Shown one piece after another: positions 1 through 8,226 of a DNA stretch of 64,000 nucleotides. Origin of the DNA: Chryseotalea sp. WA131a (lineage in GTDB: Bacteria > Bacteroidota > Bacteroidia > Cytophagales > Cyclobacteriaceae); assembly GCA_025370075.1 (NCBI GenBank), contig CP073016.1, forward strand, positions 248,001 to 312,000, given 5' to 3'. Below the pieces are notes generated by a model. It saw only the letters and a program-made list of their open reading frames with translations, did no database searches and had not been told where the DNA came from. The position numbers and the translations under genes were made by a program. Position 1 is the first letter of the stretch, and each line of letters begins with the position of its first letter.

Positions 1-587
1 GCTTTTAGTTTTGTTGTTCCTGAACTTGGTATTTCTTCGTATTCGTAAGTAAAGGCAACATTATTTTGTTGGTTGAATTCCCTTAACTTCTCTCGTTTTT
101 CTACATTATTAAAAGCATCACCGTTACCTTTTGCAGTTGCAATTGCGTTTGCAGTGCATTGAGCAATTAATTGTTGTTCTGTTTTAAAAATAAAATCGCT
201 TGTTCCGTTGTATTTTTTTCTAACGATTGAAGTCTTCGGTTTAGCAACATTTGTATCTGTAACGTTCCAAGTTTTTTTCCAAACTAAATGATTGTCTTGA
301 TTAGTTAATTCTTCGGCTTCAATAGTTGTCGGTATTTCTTCACCAAGTAAGTATTGTTCGTTTTGACAATCAAAGAAGAGTTCAACAGAAATAATATTTT
401 CTGTTGCTTGAACATTATAATCTGACCTTGTAAGATTTGTTTCGTTGAGGGAAGCATCTATTGCTTTAAGAATAGTAGATTTTCCAGCATCATTTTGTCC
501 TACGATGCAATTAAACAAGTCGAAATTAACGGTGATTGAACCGTTAATTCCCCTGTAATTACTTATGATTGCTTTTCTTAAAATCAT
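1..587 (-). CDS. AAA/RecF-like ATPase, C-terminus cut by window edge
   Basis: The visible 195 residues begin MILRKAIISNYRGI and carry a Walker A motif GQNDAGKS at residues 30-37. This is the usual start of OLD/RecF/SMC-like ATPases that act on DNA ends and often belong to defence or repair systems. The rest lies left of base 1, so the nuclease or coiled-coil part cannot be judged. The start codon overlaps the stop of the upstream XRE gene by 4 bp (ATGA at 584-587), so the two are translationally coupled. Codon use lacks the GAC excess typical of the array, suggesting a separate origin. Family placement is by motif only. Confidence 0.75.
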   Translation of the reverse strand, partial: MILRKAIISNYRGINGSITVNFDLFNCIVGQNDAGKSTILKAIDASLNETNLTRSDYNVQATENIISVELFFDCQNEQYLLGEEIPTTIEAEELTNQDNHLVWKKTWNVTDTNVAKPKTSIVRKKYNGTSDFIFKTEQQLIAQCTANAIATAKGNGDAFNNVEKREKLREFNQQNNVAFTYEYEEIPSSGTTKLK

Positions 588-889
588 TTTTTGCTTTTAC
601 TTTTTTGATACTTTACTTTTTCTTCTGCTACCTGCAATGCTTTTAAAGCCACTTGTTCATCTGCTACTTCATAAACCAACTTGTCCGAAAGCCAAGAAAC
701 AAGTAAATCACTTTCTTTAATTTTAAAATACTCTGCAAGTTTCACAACCTGTTCTCGGGTCGCATTTCTTTGTCCTCGTTCTATTTTGCTTAAAATAGCT
801 TGGTCTATGTCGAGAAATGCAGCAACTGTCCGCAAGGGTAATTCCTTTTCTTCTCGTAGTTTTCTTATCGTTTCTCCTAAGTTGTCCAT
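584..889 (-). CDS. XRE-family helix-turn-helix regulator
   Basis: A 101-residue protein starting MDNLGETIRKLREEKELPL; residues about 5-60 form an HTH_3/XRE domain (LRTVAAFLDIDQAILSKIERG is the helix-turn-helix region). The longer reading to 922 uses a poorer upstream start and was not chosen. XRE proteins of this type in Bacteroidota commonly sit next to restriction-modification or other defence genes (family knowledge). Here it overlaps an AAA ATPase gene by 4 bp, so autoregulation of a two-or-more-gene operon running off the left edge is a fair inference. A C-terminal stretch of about 40 residues is charged and Lys-rich. Confidence 0.8.
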   Translation of the reverse strand: MDNLGETIRKLREEKELPLRTVAAFLDIDQAILSKIERGQRNATREQVVKLAEYFKIKESDLLVSWLSDKLVYEVADEQVALKALQVAEEKVKYQKSKSKK

Positions 890-1241
890 TTTGAACAAAA
901 GTGTTTTGACTATTCGTGTCAAAAATATAAAATGAATTCTGAAAATGCTCTAAAAAAGTGTTCAAAGTTTTCAACAGATTACCAATGTCAGGCGGGTCGG
1001 CAAAATTGGCTCTTTTGGGGTTTGCTTTTGTGTCGGCTTGTGCGGTGGGGCAAACCCCAAATGTGCCAATGTGGGGAGGCATAAAATTATTTTTTAAAAT
1101 GTGCGGTGGGAAATTTTTTTAAAACCTTTTGGCTCGGCTTGAGTGTCGGAAAAGTCAGGTCGGTTTGTGTCAAGGAACAGCGAAATTGTCTGTCGAATTA
1201 AGGTCGTCTGTTGGTGGTCGTGTCGGTCGTCCTACGCTTGC
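890..1241. other. Non-coding stretch between XRE gene and attC1
   Basis: No convincing gene. It holds the hairpin at 1006-1069 and, from about 1120 to 1241, a GTC-rich segment resembling array cassettes. The compositional switch between the two halves may mark the distal end of the integron array. Confidence 0.5.
1006..1069. repeat. GC-rich hairpin element H1
   Basis: Outer stem TTGGC (1006-1010) with GCCAA (1065-1069); inner stem GGGGTTTGC (1017-1025) with GCAAACCCC (1050-1058). The loop starts TTTTGTGTCGG. The same architecture with different, self-compensating stem sequences recurs at 23733-23791 and 39957-40014, each time just upstream of a minus-strand gene. Too far (over 100 bp) from the XRE start to be its terminator; role unknown. 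Confidence 0.55.
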
Positions 1242-1369
1242 TGGTAACGTTTGTGTTTGCGCAGTGGTGGGCTTTCGAAGCCGCCACTGTCCGCGTGGGC
1301 AAACGTTTAACGAAGATAACACTTATAGCTTACACGTCACCCCACCATTGCGCAAACATTTTGTTACCG
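1242..1369 (-). repeat. attC1, family C
   Basis: Left core TGGTAAC, right core GTTACCG; stem GTGTTTGCGCAGTGGTGGG with its complement near the right end. Leftmost recombination site seen; closes the Dps cassette. Confidence 0.85.
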
Positions 1370-1531
1370 CCAGTACCCCTTTGTCTCAAATCAAATTATT
1401 TGTCTGTCAGTATTTACCTTTTTCTTCATGAATCCTCCTAATTGAAGGTTAGCCAATAATACATGATAATCGTCATTTTTTAGTGTCAGTAAATCGTCTA
1501 ACTTAGGCAATGTTAAGATATGACCTAATTT

Positions 1532-1960
1532 ATGCAAACAGTGAATTATATGAAAACTAATAGTGACTTTACCTACGCAAGGGCGATTACATATGGGGTG
1601 TTAACCGAGTTATTATTGGTTTTAACACAATTTATATATTTAAAATATTATGCTAATAATAATCCCGAAGTTGGATTTGTTTTTACCTCTGACTACATGA
1701 TCAATCGAGGGTTTTATGTTTTCCAGATTATTGGTTTTTTTGTCTACACGGTTGTTGTTTTTGTTCTGATAAGGAAAATAAAGGTTAATACTTTTAAAAA
1801 AATACTGGCATTGATTGTCACAGGAGCAGTCATAGAATTAACTTTCTATGCTATTGTGCCCGCAGACTATGAGTTAGCGTTCTTTTTCTCTGTCCTAGAT
1901 AAGTTTATTGCAGGTATTTTTGGAGCTATTGTCTATTTCTATTCCTCAGATTCTGAATAG
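1532..1960 (+). CDS. Small integral membrane protein, opposite strand to the array
   Basis: A 142-residue protein with about four hydrophobic segments (roughly residues 18-38, 60-78, 84-103, 112-135) and a short polar tail. An in-frame Met at residue 7 (MKTNSD) is an alternative start. It is the only convincing cassette gene on the plus strand and converges with the Dps gene inside the same cassette, so read-through from the array cannot express it; it would need its own promoter. Its sequence is AT-rich with few GTC triplets, like its Dps neighbour and unlike most of the array. No family recognised. Confidence 0.6.
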   Translation: MQTVNYMKTNSDFTYARAITYGVLTELLLVLTQFIYLKYYANNNPEVGFVFTSDYMINRGFYVFQIIGFFVYTVVVFVLIRKIKVNTFKKILALIVTGAVIELTFYAIVPADYELAFFFSVLDKFIAGIFGAIVYFYSSDSE

Positions 1961-1994
1961 TTTCAGTATGAATTTGTTAAATTCTATGTAAAAG

Positions 1995-2471
1995 TCATTT
2001 GTTTAGTACTGCGGAGTACATCCACACCATTTTTTCTTGTGCTCTCAAATAGTCGCTCATTAATGCATTTGTCCCGTCATCATCTGCCTCGGAAGACAAA
2101 TTGAGTAATTCTCTTTGAAGAGTAATAATTATTTTAAATGAATTCAAAATATCTTCAATGGCTTTTGTTCCGTCCGATACATGGATACTTTCAGTAATTT
2201 TTGATACTCTCGTGTATTCAGAATATTTGTGATTAGGCGAATGCCCTAGTGTTAAAATTCTTTCAGCTATTTCATCAATTTTTAAAAGCAAGTCATTATA
2301 AAGTTCTTCGAACTTAATGTGCAGTTCGAAAAACTTTTCACCTTTTATATTCCAATGATATCCTCTGGTGTTTTGATAAAACATGGAATAGTTCGCTAAC
2401 AATTCGTTTAGTTTGACTGCTATCTGTTCTGATTTAATTTTATCAAGTCCAATTGCGTTTAGATTTTTCAT
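1995..2471 (-). CDS. dps: Dps-family DNA-protecting ferritin
   Basis: 158 residues, the normal length for Dps. The ferroxidase ligands of the family are visible: H39 in GYHW, H51, D66 and E70 in KIDEIAERI. Dps proteins form dodecamers that oxidise Fe(II) with hydrogen peroxide, store iron and shield DNA in stress. The start MKNLNAIGL gives a standard short N-terminus. It shares cassette 1 with a convergent plus-strand membrane-protein gene. Low GTC content suggests later acquisition than most cassettes. Family assignment is strong; whether it binds DNA cannot be told, since there is no long Lys-rich tail. Confidence 0.9.
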   Translation of the reverse strand: MKNLNAIGLDKIKSEQIAVKLNELLANYSMFYQNTRGYHWNIKGEKFFELHIKFEELYNDLLLKIDEIAERILTLGHSPNHKYSEYTRVSKITESIHVSDGTKAIEDILNSFKIIITLQRELLNLSSEADDDGTNALMSDYLRAQEKMVWMYSAVLNK

Positions 2472-2608
2472 GCTTTTTTTATGAAGTTACTGACTTTTAA
2501 TCACTTTGACAGTAACATTTGTCACATTAAAAATTAAACTATCTTGTTTCAAGTGTCAGAATTCGTTTTCTATATCTTATTAAGCGGATGCTAGCCGGGG
2601 GGTATTGG

Positions 2609-2738
2609 CGGTAACGTGAGTATTTGCGTTCGAGCGGGGCTTTCGAAGCCACGTCCTGTCCCCGACACCGAACGCAATAAAGATACGAAAACGTTGGATT
2701 ACGCGTCAACCCCGCTTGACGCAAATACATTGTTGTGG
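2609..2738 (-). repeat. attC2, family A
   Basis: Left core CGGTAAC, right core GTTGTGG; arms GTATTTGCGT / ACGCAAATAC. The left end pairs with the right end of attC1 over 17 bp. Confidence 0.9.
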
Positions 2739-2752
2739 GCTGGCTGGCTTCA

Positions 2753-2953
2753 CTACAGCTCTCTTAATAGAACAGCCAGTCCACCGATTATCATAACAAT
2801 TGCTAGTACTACAATTTCTCCACGTGCTGCTCTTGCTGATGGATTCCCTGATTCGTTTTTCACTGGTCTATTTCTAAATCTTACAATTAGTATTAGTCCA
2901 CCAAGTACAATTGTCAACGAAGCGATAATTATTGTTAGTGTTCTGTCATTCAT
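2753..2953 (-). CDS. Two-helix small membrane protein
   Basis: 66 residues (MNDRTLTII...). Two hydrophobic segments, about residues 5-24 and 45-63, are separated by a basic loop with RFRNRPVK and SARAARG. ATG at 2953 was preferred to the upstream TTG. It begins 12 bp after the UPF0158 stop in the same cassette, so the two are probably co-transcribed and may work together. No family recognised. Confidence 0.55.
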   Translation of the reverse strand: MNDRTLTIIIASLTIVLGGLILIVRFRNRPVKNESGNPSARAARGEIVVLAIVMIIGGLAVLLREL

Positions 2954-2965
2954 TACCAAGTCAAT

Positions 2966-3379
2966 TCAATTTGCTACGATTACCTGTCCCCGAACCCATT
3001 CAATCATCTGTTGTTTTTTAAAGTCAAACCATTTCTGTCGGTAGGGGCCAGAGTTATCAATGTCAAATTTAAAGTTTGCAAATGGTTTTGGTCGTCTCAA
3101 TGCCTCTTCAAGTCTGTCACGCAGCGGTACGTTGTCGACCGTGTTTATAAATTTTTCCATTAGTCGAAATGATTTATGGCTGTCCATTTTCTCAATTTCT
3201 ACATAGCTGTCAAAATTGTTTTCGATTTCTTCATTTGCCTCGTCCCACCATTCTGAGTCGCTGTCGGGATTGTTTATAATATCAGGAGTCGTCACAATTG
3301 TTTTTTTCTCCTTGTGAACGAAACACCTTAGTCCAGAGTCCAAGTTGTCTGCGAGTTCGTTTATTTGTTCGTCAGTCAT
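2966..3379 (-). CDS. UPF0158 family protein, copy 1
   Basis: 137 residues, acidic N-terminal half, with the family pattern in the second half: SFRLMEKFINTVD, then LRDRLEEALRRPKPFANFK, then RQKWFDFKKQQMIEWVRG. UPF0158 proteins are widespread in bacteria and of unknown function. A diverged copy lies at 59134-59550 in a different cassette without the membrane-protein partner. The start MTDEQINELADNLDSG is shared by both copies, which supports it. Confidence 0.8.
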   Translation of the reverse strand: MTDEQINELADNLDSGLRCFVHKEKKTIVTTPDIINNPDSDSEWWDEANEEIENNFDSYVEIEKMDSHKSFRLMEKFINTVDNVPLRDRLEEALRRPKPFANFKFDIDNSGPYRQKWFDFKKQQMIEWVRGQVIVAN

Positions 3380-3408
3380 TAGTTGTCGAAGTTGTCACGC
3401 CAGCTTGC

Positions 3409-3537
3409 CCACAACGTGAGTATTTGCGTTCGAGCGGGCTTGCGAAGCCGCGTCCTGTCCCCGACACCGAACGCAATAAAGATACGAAAACGTTGGATTA
3501 CGCGTCAACCCCGCTTGACGCAAATACATTGTTGTAG
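3409..3537 (-). repeat. attC3, family A
   Basis: Left core CCACAAC, right core GTTGTAG; closes the cassette with gene 3554-3994. Confidence 0.9.
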
Positions 3538-3553
3538 CCAGTGCGCCCTTACG

Positions 3554-3994
3554 CTAATTTATTATTCCGTTCTCAAGTCCCTTAAGGTCAGTCTCGAATT
3601 TTTCAGATTGATCTCTCAAAATAAAAACTAAACTGGAATACAGTATTACATATAATACCCCCGATACGGTGTAAAGCGTTGTTGGTGCTTTTGCAAAGTA
3701 GAGTGTCAAGATGTAGATTACTGGAATCAGTCCTACGATGATTAACGAAAACTCTGTGATGGCGAATTTAATTCGTATTCGTCCGTCTTCTTGTTTTTCA
3801 TTTTTTATTTCAATCTTACAAGTCGGTACTCTGTCCAAGCTGATTTTAGTATAACTGTCCTTTAGACAATAAAGACTAATTTTTTGGTTGTCAATAAGAC
3901 CCAGTTTGTAATTAGTCCCGACTTTTCTTTTTAGTCCGTCTTTAAGTTCATTAAAGTCCAACGTTGTATAATAATCTCTACTAAGGTTCATCAT
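3554..3994 (-). CDS. Hypothetical membrane protein
   Basis: 146 residues starting with two adjacent Met codons. The N-terminal 80 residues are polar with alternating beta-like pattern; two transmembrane segments follow (about residues 82-102 and 108-127), then a charged tail. The layout resembles small PH-like or sensor proteins with a membrane anchor, but no motif allows a family call. Only gene of cassette 3. Confidence 0.65.
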   Translation of the reverse strand: MMNLSRDYYTTLDFNELKDGLKRKVGTNYKLGLIDNQKISLYCLKDSYTKISLDRVPTCKIEIKNEKQEDGRIRIKFAITEFSLIIVGLIPVIYILTLYFAKAPTTLYTVSGVLYVILYSSLVFILRDQSEKFETDLKGLENGIIN

Positions 3995-4032
3995 ATATAT
4001 TTCAAAGGTCTAAATTGTCCGGGGCGCATTGG

Positions 4033-4161
4033 CTACAACGCTAATATTTGCGATCGGGCGGGAATTTGGAACTGCGTCCTGTCCCCAACACGAAGCGGAA
4101 TAAAGATAACAAAACTTTGAACTACACGTAAACCCCGCCTGGCGCAAATATATTGTTGGCA
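4033..4161 (-). repeat. attC4, family B
   Basis: Left core CTACAAC, right core GTTGGCA; arms ATATTTGCG / CGCAAATAT, with a C-to-T variant next to the left core. Confidence 0.9.
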
Positions 4162-4189
4162 GTAGTGCTTTCCTGTCCACTGTTGGTTT

Positions 4190-4792
4190 TTAAATTAGTC
4201 GTCTTACGTTTTGTTTATAGTCTGTATATTTTTGTCCGTGTTGTCCTGTCAAGAATTCCTCTTCAAGCCTGATTTGTATTTGAATAAGTACATAGCCTAA
4301 AATCAAAAAAAGTCCTGTCAATGCGTTTGGTGTCGTTAGGAAAAGTCCGACTAAACTAATTATCATTCCAAAAAAAATTGGGTTTCGTGAATGTCTAAAA
4401 AGTCCTGTCGTAATAAGTTCAGTCATAGTTTCAGTGTCTATTCCAATTCTCCAAGAGTTTTTCATATGTCCTTGTGCGATAATTGTCCAAATGAGAGCAA
4501 ACGCTAAAAGTCCAAGTCCCACATATTTGATTGTCGATGTTTCAAGCTGTTGAATTGGTAAAAAATTACCGTAAAGTGTCGGTATAAAAGCAAACACTAA
4601 AACATAAATGAACATAAAAATCATTGTCAGTTTAAAGTAAGAGCCAATTAGTCCGTATGCACTGTCGTCTTTCGGTAAGACAAGTGGATTTTTTCCGATT
4701 CGTTTCGCAACAATTACACTTTTTGCAACAAATGCAATTCCGAAGTAAACAATAAAATATGTCGGTAAAAATATTCTTAGGATTTCATTCAT
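4190..4792 (-). CDS. Isoprenylcysteine carboxyl methyltransferase-like membrane protein
   Basis: 200 residues with five or so transmembrane helices. The C-terminal ICMT/PEMT signature is present: RHSRNPIF at residues 133-140, acidic EEE at 177-179, then the Y-x-x-Y-K-x-x-V-R-R ending. The family uses S-adenosylmethionine to methylate lipids, isoprenoid thiols or other hydrophobic acceptors at the membrane; bacterial substrates are mostly unknown. Single gene of cassette 4, codon use in line with the GAC-rich array. Confidence 0.8.
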   Translation of the reverse strand: MNEILRIFLPTYFIVYFGIAFVAKSVIVAKRIGKNPLVLPKDDSAYGLIGSYFKLTMIFMFIYVLVFAFIPTLYGNFLPIQQLETSTIKYVGLGLLAFALIWTIIAQGHMKNSWRIGIDTETMTELITTGLFRHSRNPIFFGMIISLVGLFLTTPNALTGLFLILGYVLIQIQIRLEEEFLTGQHGQKYTDYKQNVRRLI

Positions 4793-4835
4793 TTTGTCTG
4801 TCGGTCAATGTTTACGGTGTCGGTCACAGCATTAC

Positions 4836-4966
4836 TGCCAACGTTTAGGCTTGCAGAAGGCGGGCAATTAAAAACCTGCGCCTTCTCCCACGTGATAAAA
4901 TAAATGAAACGCACTGAACTTTCCTAACGCACGTTCCGCCCGCTTTTCTGCAAGCCTGTGTTATGG
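4836..4966 (-). repeat. attC5, family D
   Basis: Left core TGCCAAC, right core GTTATGG; arms GGCTTGCAGAAGGCGGGC / GCCCGCTTTTCTGCAAGC. Joined to R copy 1. Confidence 0.9.
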
Positions 4967-5328
4967 CCAGTTTGCAACCGAGCCTAGGGTTTTAATGTCG
5001 GCCGTGCAAAAGAGAAAATGTCCACCGAGAAGTCTCGCGAGCAAGTCGTCCAGCGCAAGAGTTTTGGTCGTCCGCCAGAAAGTTTCTTTAAGAATTGTCG
5101 CGCGAGAATGGGTCGTCCGATTGCAAATGCTTCAGAGAAGAGTAGTCAACGAGCAAAAGTGTCCCCAAGAAAAAAGTTCAAAAAGGCATCTTTGATTTTT
5201 TCAAATTTTCCGTCAGTCGTTTGAAGCAAAGTCCGCGCAATGTCTATGAATTGTCAGCGAGCAAAAGTCAGTCGTCTACTAATTTGTCGTCACCGAAATT
5301 ATGGAGGAGCACTCGTCCCGCAAATTGG
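4967..5328 (-). mobile_element. ORF-less R cassette, copy 1
   Basis: Body of the repeated non-coding cassette. The plus-strand open frame at 5018-5224 is shifted or broken in other copies, so it is not a conserved protein. Dense in GTC triplets. Ends GTTATGGCCAG... and ...TTGGCCATAAC form the cassette's inverted repeat. Confidence 0.8.
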
Positions 5329-5457
5329 CCATAACGTGAATATTTGCGATCGGGCGGGATTTTGAAACTGCTTCCTGTCCACGACACCAAACGGAATAAA
5401 GATAACAAAACTTTGAACCACACGTCAAACCCGCCTGGCGCAAATATATTGTTGGTG
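5329..5457 (-). repeat. attC6, family B
   Basis: Left core CCATAAC, right core GTTGGTG; closes the HIT-protein cassette. Confidence 0.9.
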
Positions 5458-5476
5458 GCTGGGCCGTTCTGATTTA

Positions 5477-5944
5477 CTATCCTGGCGGCCATCTTAATTG
5501 TCGCCCTGATAAAATGTGAATATGTAAATGATAAACAGTCTGGGCGCCTAAAGGATTTGTATTTATTACAATTCTAAATCCTTTGTCTTTAAACGCATAT
5601 TTCTCAACTGTCTCATTCATTAATTGAAACATTTCTTTCAATGTTTGTTCGTCCACCTCGGTTATATTTTGAAAACGTTGTTTGGGTATAATTAGAAAAT
5701 GTAGAGGGGCTTCTTTTTCGTCACAGTCAACAACGAATGCAAGTTTGGATTCTAAAATCCATTGGTCTTTGGGAATTAAAAGGAATGGACTTTGTTCAAT
5801 CAAGGATTTCCTTTTGATTTTCGGTATTTCATTTTCTGCTATTTTCCAATACATCCAGTCGATTGGCTTCAACTGTCCTATACAAAGTCCAACAAGGAAA
5901 ACAATTCCGATGAATGTCTTAGGATAGCTTTTAAGAATTTTCAA
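5477..5944 (-). CDS. Membrane-anchored HIT-family hydrolase
   Basis: 155 residues. A hydrophobic segment (about residues 10-24) precedes a HIT domain ending in the histidine triad H139-L-H141-I-H143. HIT proteins hydrolyse or transfer nucleotidyl groups (e.g. Ap4A, AMP-lysine). An N-terminal membrane anchor is unusual for the family, which is normally cytosolic. The first codon is TTG at 5942-5944 preceded by AGAGAGAA; no ATG lies upstream in frame within the cassette. Confidence 0.8.
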   Translation of the reverse strand: MKILKSYPKTFIGIVFLVGLCIGQLKPIDWMYWKIAENEIPKIKRKSLIEQSPFLLIPKDQWILESKLAFVVDCDEKEAPLHFLIIPKQRFQNITEVDEQTLKEMFQLMNETVEKYAFKDKGFRIVINTNPLGAQTVYHLHIHILSGRQLRWPPG

Positions 5945-5981
5945 TGTTCTCTCTGTTAAGCGTTAAACTATTTTGCCTTGC

Positions 5982-6111
5982 CACCAACGTGAGTATTTGC
6001 GTTCGAGCGGGGCTTCCGAAGCCACGCCTTGTCCCCGACACCGAACGCACTAAAGATACGAAAACGTTGGATTACGCGTCAACCCCGCTTGACGCAAATA
6101 CATTGTTGTGG
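5982..6111 (-). repeat. attC7, family A
   Basis: Left core CACCAAC, right core GTTGTGG. Apart from the left core it reads the same as attC59, with which it shares the duplicated downstream gene. Confidence 0.9.
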
Positions 6112-6174
6112 GCCGTTTTTTACACCCGAATTTTTACTGGAAGTCCAAATATTTGCCAGATGGCCGCAGTGGTA

Positions 6175-6717
6175 CTATTCGTTCGTTAATTCGTCCTTTA
6201 AGTTTGTGAAGTCAATATGTCGTATTACTTGCCCTTGCCAGTCACAGTCACCTCGTAACCAAGCCGTGAAAATCTTATTCTCTGAATTGGTAATTTCTAT
6301 TTTGTACGGAACTAATGTGTCCGAAACTATTTTAATGTTTATGACACCTAGTCCAAGCAGTCGTGGCCTTATTTTTTCGATGTCGATTGGATTTTGCATA
6401 AATAATTCTTTCATAATATTATCAAAGTCCTTACGATAAAATAACGAGTCGCACTCTGTCGAGTTGATTCTATCTACATCTAATGAGAAGCCTTTGCCTA
6501 CTACGTCTTCTAATAAAAACCCATAAAATGTCTTAAGCCCATTTTTGTTGTCGTGCTCGAACGTCCAATAGCCACAAGTGTCCCATATTGTATCACATTC
6601 AGCCACGTTCATTTTGTTATGAAACTTAAAGTCCTTGTCAAACGGGTCGAAATCGTCATTACTTGATTTACAACCCAAAGCAATTAGTCCGACAATAAAA
6701 AGCGTAAATAGTCTCAT
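6175..6717 (-). CDS. Predicted lipoprotein, copy 1 of a duplicated cassette
   Basis: 180 residues; signal peptide MRLFTLFIVGLIALGC with lipobox cysteine at residue 16, followed by an Asp-rich linker. The mature part has four further Cys and no recognised domain. The whole cassette (attC7 plus gene plus upstream spacer) recurs, apparently base for base, at 47528-48361. Confidence 0.75.
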   Translation of the reverse strand: MRLFTLFIVGLIALGCKSSNDDFDPFDKDFKFHNKMNVAECDTIWDTCGYWTFEHDNKNGLKTFYGFLLEDVVGKGFSLDVDRINSTECDSLFYRKDFDNIMKELFMQNPIDIEKIRPRLLGLGVINIKIVSDTLVPYKIEITNSENKIFTAWLRGDCDWQGQVIRHIDFTNLKDELTNE

Positions 6718-6808
6718 AGTATCATCAGTCCAAAACGTAGTCTTTCCAAAGTCCGATAGCTAATTTTTATCTTGTCAATAGTAGTCCCGTTAATCGAAAA
6801 AAAATGGC

Positions 6809-6938
6809 CCACAACGTTTGTGTTTCTTCAGTGGTGCGCTTCCGAAGCCGCGTCCTGTCCCCGACACAAAAACATTGGACGAAGATATAAACTTTGGGCT
6901 ACACGTCACCGCACCATTGAAGAAACATTTTGTTGGCA
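6809..6938 (-). repeat. attC8, family C
   Basis: Left core CCACAAC, right core GTTGGCA; arms GTGTTTCTTCAGTGGTGCG / CGCACCATTGAAGAAACA, a C variant with a different stem tip. Confidence 0.9.
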
Positions 6939-6946
6939 GCTGGCCG

Positions 6947-7525
6947 TTACTTCAACTTATCTTTTAAGTCCGTTATGCGGTTACTAAATATCTTGTCCGA
7001 GAAGTCGATGGGTTCTCGTGAACCTCTCGTCTGAATTACTCTCTTCTTGTCATTGAACCCAAAACTAAAACTAGTGTCAGACTTGTCCTCGCGTTTTTGT
7101 TTCAGTCCACCTAAAAAGCGTATCATTTCGTTTTCTGAAAAAACTAGTAAAATGTGGTCGTACCAGTCCGTCTGTTTAATTCTTTTTGATTCAATTTCAT
7201 TTGTCGGGTTTGTGATGAAAAGTCCGAATAAAATATAGTAGTCTGCAAGTCCTTTCTGAATACTGAATTTGTTGAACCACGTGTAGTTTTTGAATTTCTC
7301 TTTTTTTGACTTTCGTTTGGGTAGTGTCGGGTTATAAGTCCTTGAACCTTTTATTTGGATAGTCAGGCACTTATTTGTCTTTTTATTGAAGACTACGAGG
7401 TCAAATCCCTTTTGTTGTCTAGTCGAAGGAATAAGAATAGAATAGCCGTCTTTCTTTGGAAACTTTTTCTCCAATTCGTTAACGACCATGTTCTCAGAAA
7501 AAGGCAATACTAATATTGGGTCCAT
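6947..7525 (-). CDS. PD-(D/E)XK-like hypothetical protein
   Basis: 192 residues from ATG at 7525; the reading open to 7573 runs into attC9 and was trimmed. Residues about 35-60 read KGFDLVVFNKK...LTIQIKGSR, i.e. an acidic residue followed by a beta-strand QxK, the pattern of PD-(D/E)XK nuclease-like folds. A Lys-rich middle (KRKSKKEKFK) would suit nucleic-acid binding. Function as a nuclease is inference; the first catalytic acid is not certain. Confidence 0.6.
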   Translation of the reverse strand: MDPILVLPFSENMVVNELEKKFPKKDGYSILIPSTRQQKGFDLVVFNKKTNKCLTIQIKGSRTYNPTLPKRKSKKEKFKNYTWFNKFSIQKGLADYYILFGLFITNPTNEIESKRIKQTDWYDHILLVFSENEMIRFLGGLKQKREDKSDTSFSFGFNDKKRVIQTRGSREPIDFSDKIFSNRITDLKDKLK

Positions 7526-7542
7526 ATCTTTTTTCGGCTTGC

Positions 7543-7673
7543 TGCCAACGTTTGGCTTGTGGCAGGCGGGCAAATAAAAACCTTAGCCCTGTCCACCGTG
7601 ATAAAGATAAATAAAGAACTGCAAACTTCAATAACGCACAGTCCCGCCCGCTTGCCACAAGCTTTTGTTGGCA
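7543..7673 (-). repeat. attC9, family E
   Basis: Left core TGCCAAC, right core GTTGGCA; arms GGCTTGTGGCAGGCGGGC / GCCCGCTTGCCACAAGC. Confidence 0.9.
7602..7631 (-). promoter_or_regulatory. Promoter-like motif inside attC9
   Basis: Minus strand: TTG (7629-7631), 19-bp spacer, TATCTTTA (7602-7609), one base from the flavobacterial -7 consensus TAnnTTTG. Points at the PD-(D/E)XK-like gene starting at 7525. Confidence 0.5.
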
Positions 7674-7769
7674 GCTGTATTATTTAACCCAATCCCTTTT
7701 CGTCCGAGAATATTTTCTTTTCTCTTTTACATCGTGTACCCCGTCAAGCACTAAACTGTCAACCGTTAA

Positions 7770-8078
7770 CTAATCAATTTTATTGACCATCATTTTATTT
7801 CCGTACTGAGTCACTGTCACAAGCGAATTGTCCTTGATGACATAATCTAAAGTAAAAACCGTATCAACGTTATTGTCTACGGAAACTGTTGTGTCGTCAA
7901 ATGTTAGAGTATGATAGGTCGTCCACTCGTTAAGGTACCAAGTCCCCTTGATGTCAGCTGGCGAGATTTTATTTTCAGTCCTGCTACAGGCGACCACTAC
8001 AAAAAGTGTCAATATAATAGCTGTCGCGGGCCATGTTTTTTTTAAGTTTTTTATTTGTCTGTGGTTCGAGGTCCTCAT
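7770..8078 (-). CDS. Small predicted lipoprotein
   Basis: 102 residues from ATG at 8078 (the open frame continues into attC10). After a basic N-terminus (MRTSNHRQIKNLKKTW) comes a hydrophobic stretch ending VVVAC, the lipobox, then a lipocalin-like beta pattern with IKGTWYLNEW. Such small lipocalin-like lipoproteins are common in Bacteroidota. A 97-bp stretch downstream to attC9 carries nothing evident. Confidence 0.65.
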   Translation of the reverse strand: MRTSNHRQIKNLKKTWPATAIILTLFVVVACSRTENKISPADIKGTWYLNEWTTYHTLTFDDTTVSVDNNVDTVFTLDYVIKDNSLVTVTQYGNKMMVNKID

Positions 8079-8096
8079 TGTCCAAAATAATATTGC

Positions 8097-8226
8097 TGCC
8101 AACGTGAGTATTTGCGTTCGAGCGGGGCTTCCGAAGCCGCGTCCTGTCCCCGACACCGAACGCAATAAAGATACGAAAACGTTGAATTACGCGTCAACCC
8201 CGCTTGACGCAAATACATTGTTAGCG
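8097..8226 (-). repeat. attC10, family A
   Basis: Left core TGCCAAC, right core GTTAGCG; the right core supplies the stop codon of gene 8221-8595. Confidence 0.9.
8166..8197 (-). promoter_or_regulatory. Promoter-like motif inside attC10
   Basis: Minus strand: TTG (8195-8197), 21-bp spacer, TATCTTTA (8166-8173). About 90 bp upstream of the lipoprotein start at 8078. The same boxes and spacing occur in nearly every family A site. Confidence 0.5.

Noticed and set aside
2616..3044. Many plus-strand frames starting MSICVRAGLPKPR... or MRSVSGTGRGFGSP... on the other strand
   Set aside because: They are translations of family A attC sites running into unrelated cassette sequence; the conserved part is DNA structure, not protein.
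5018..5224. Plus-strand frame MSTEKSREQVVQRKS... in R cassettes
   Set aside because: Different copies are open in different phases and carry frame-breaking indels; no start or frame is conserved.
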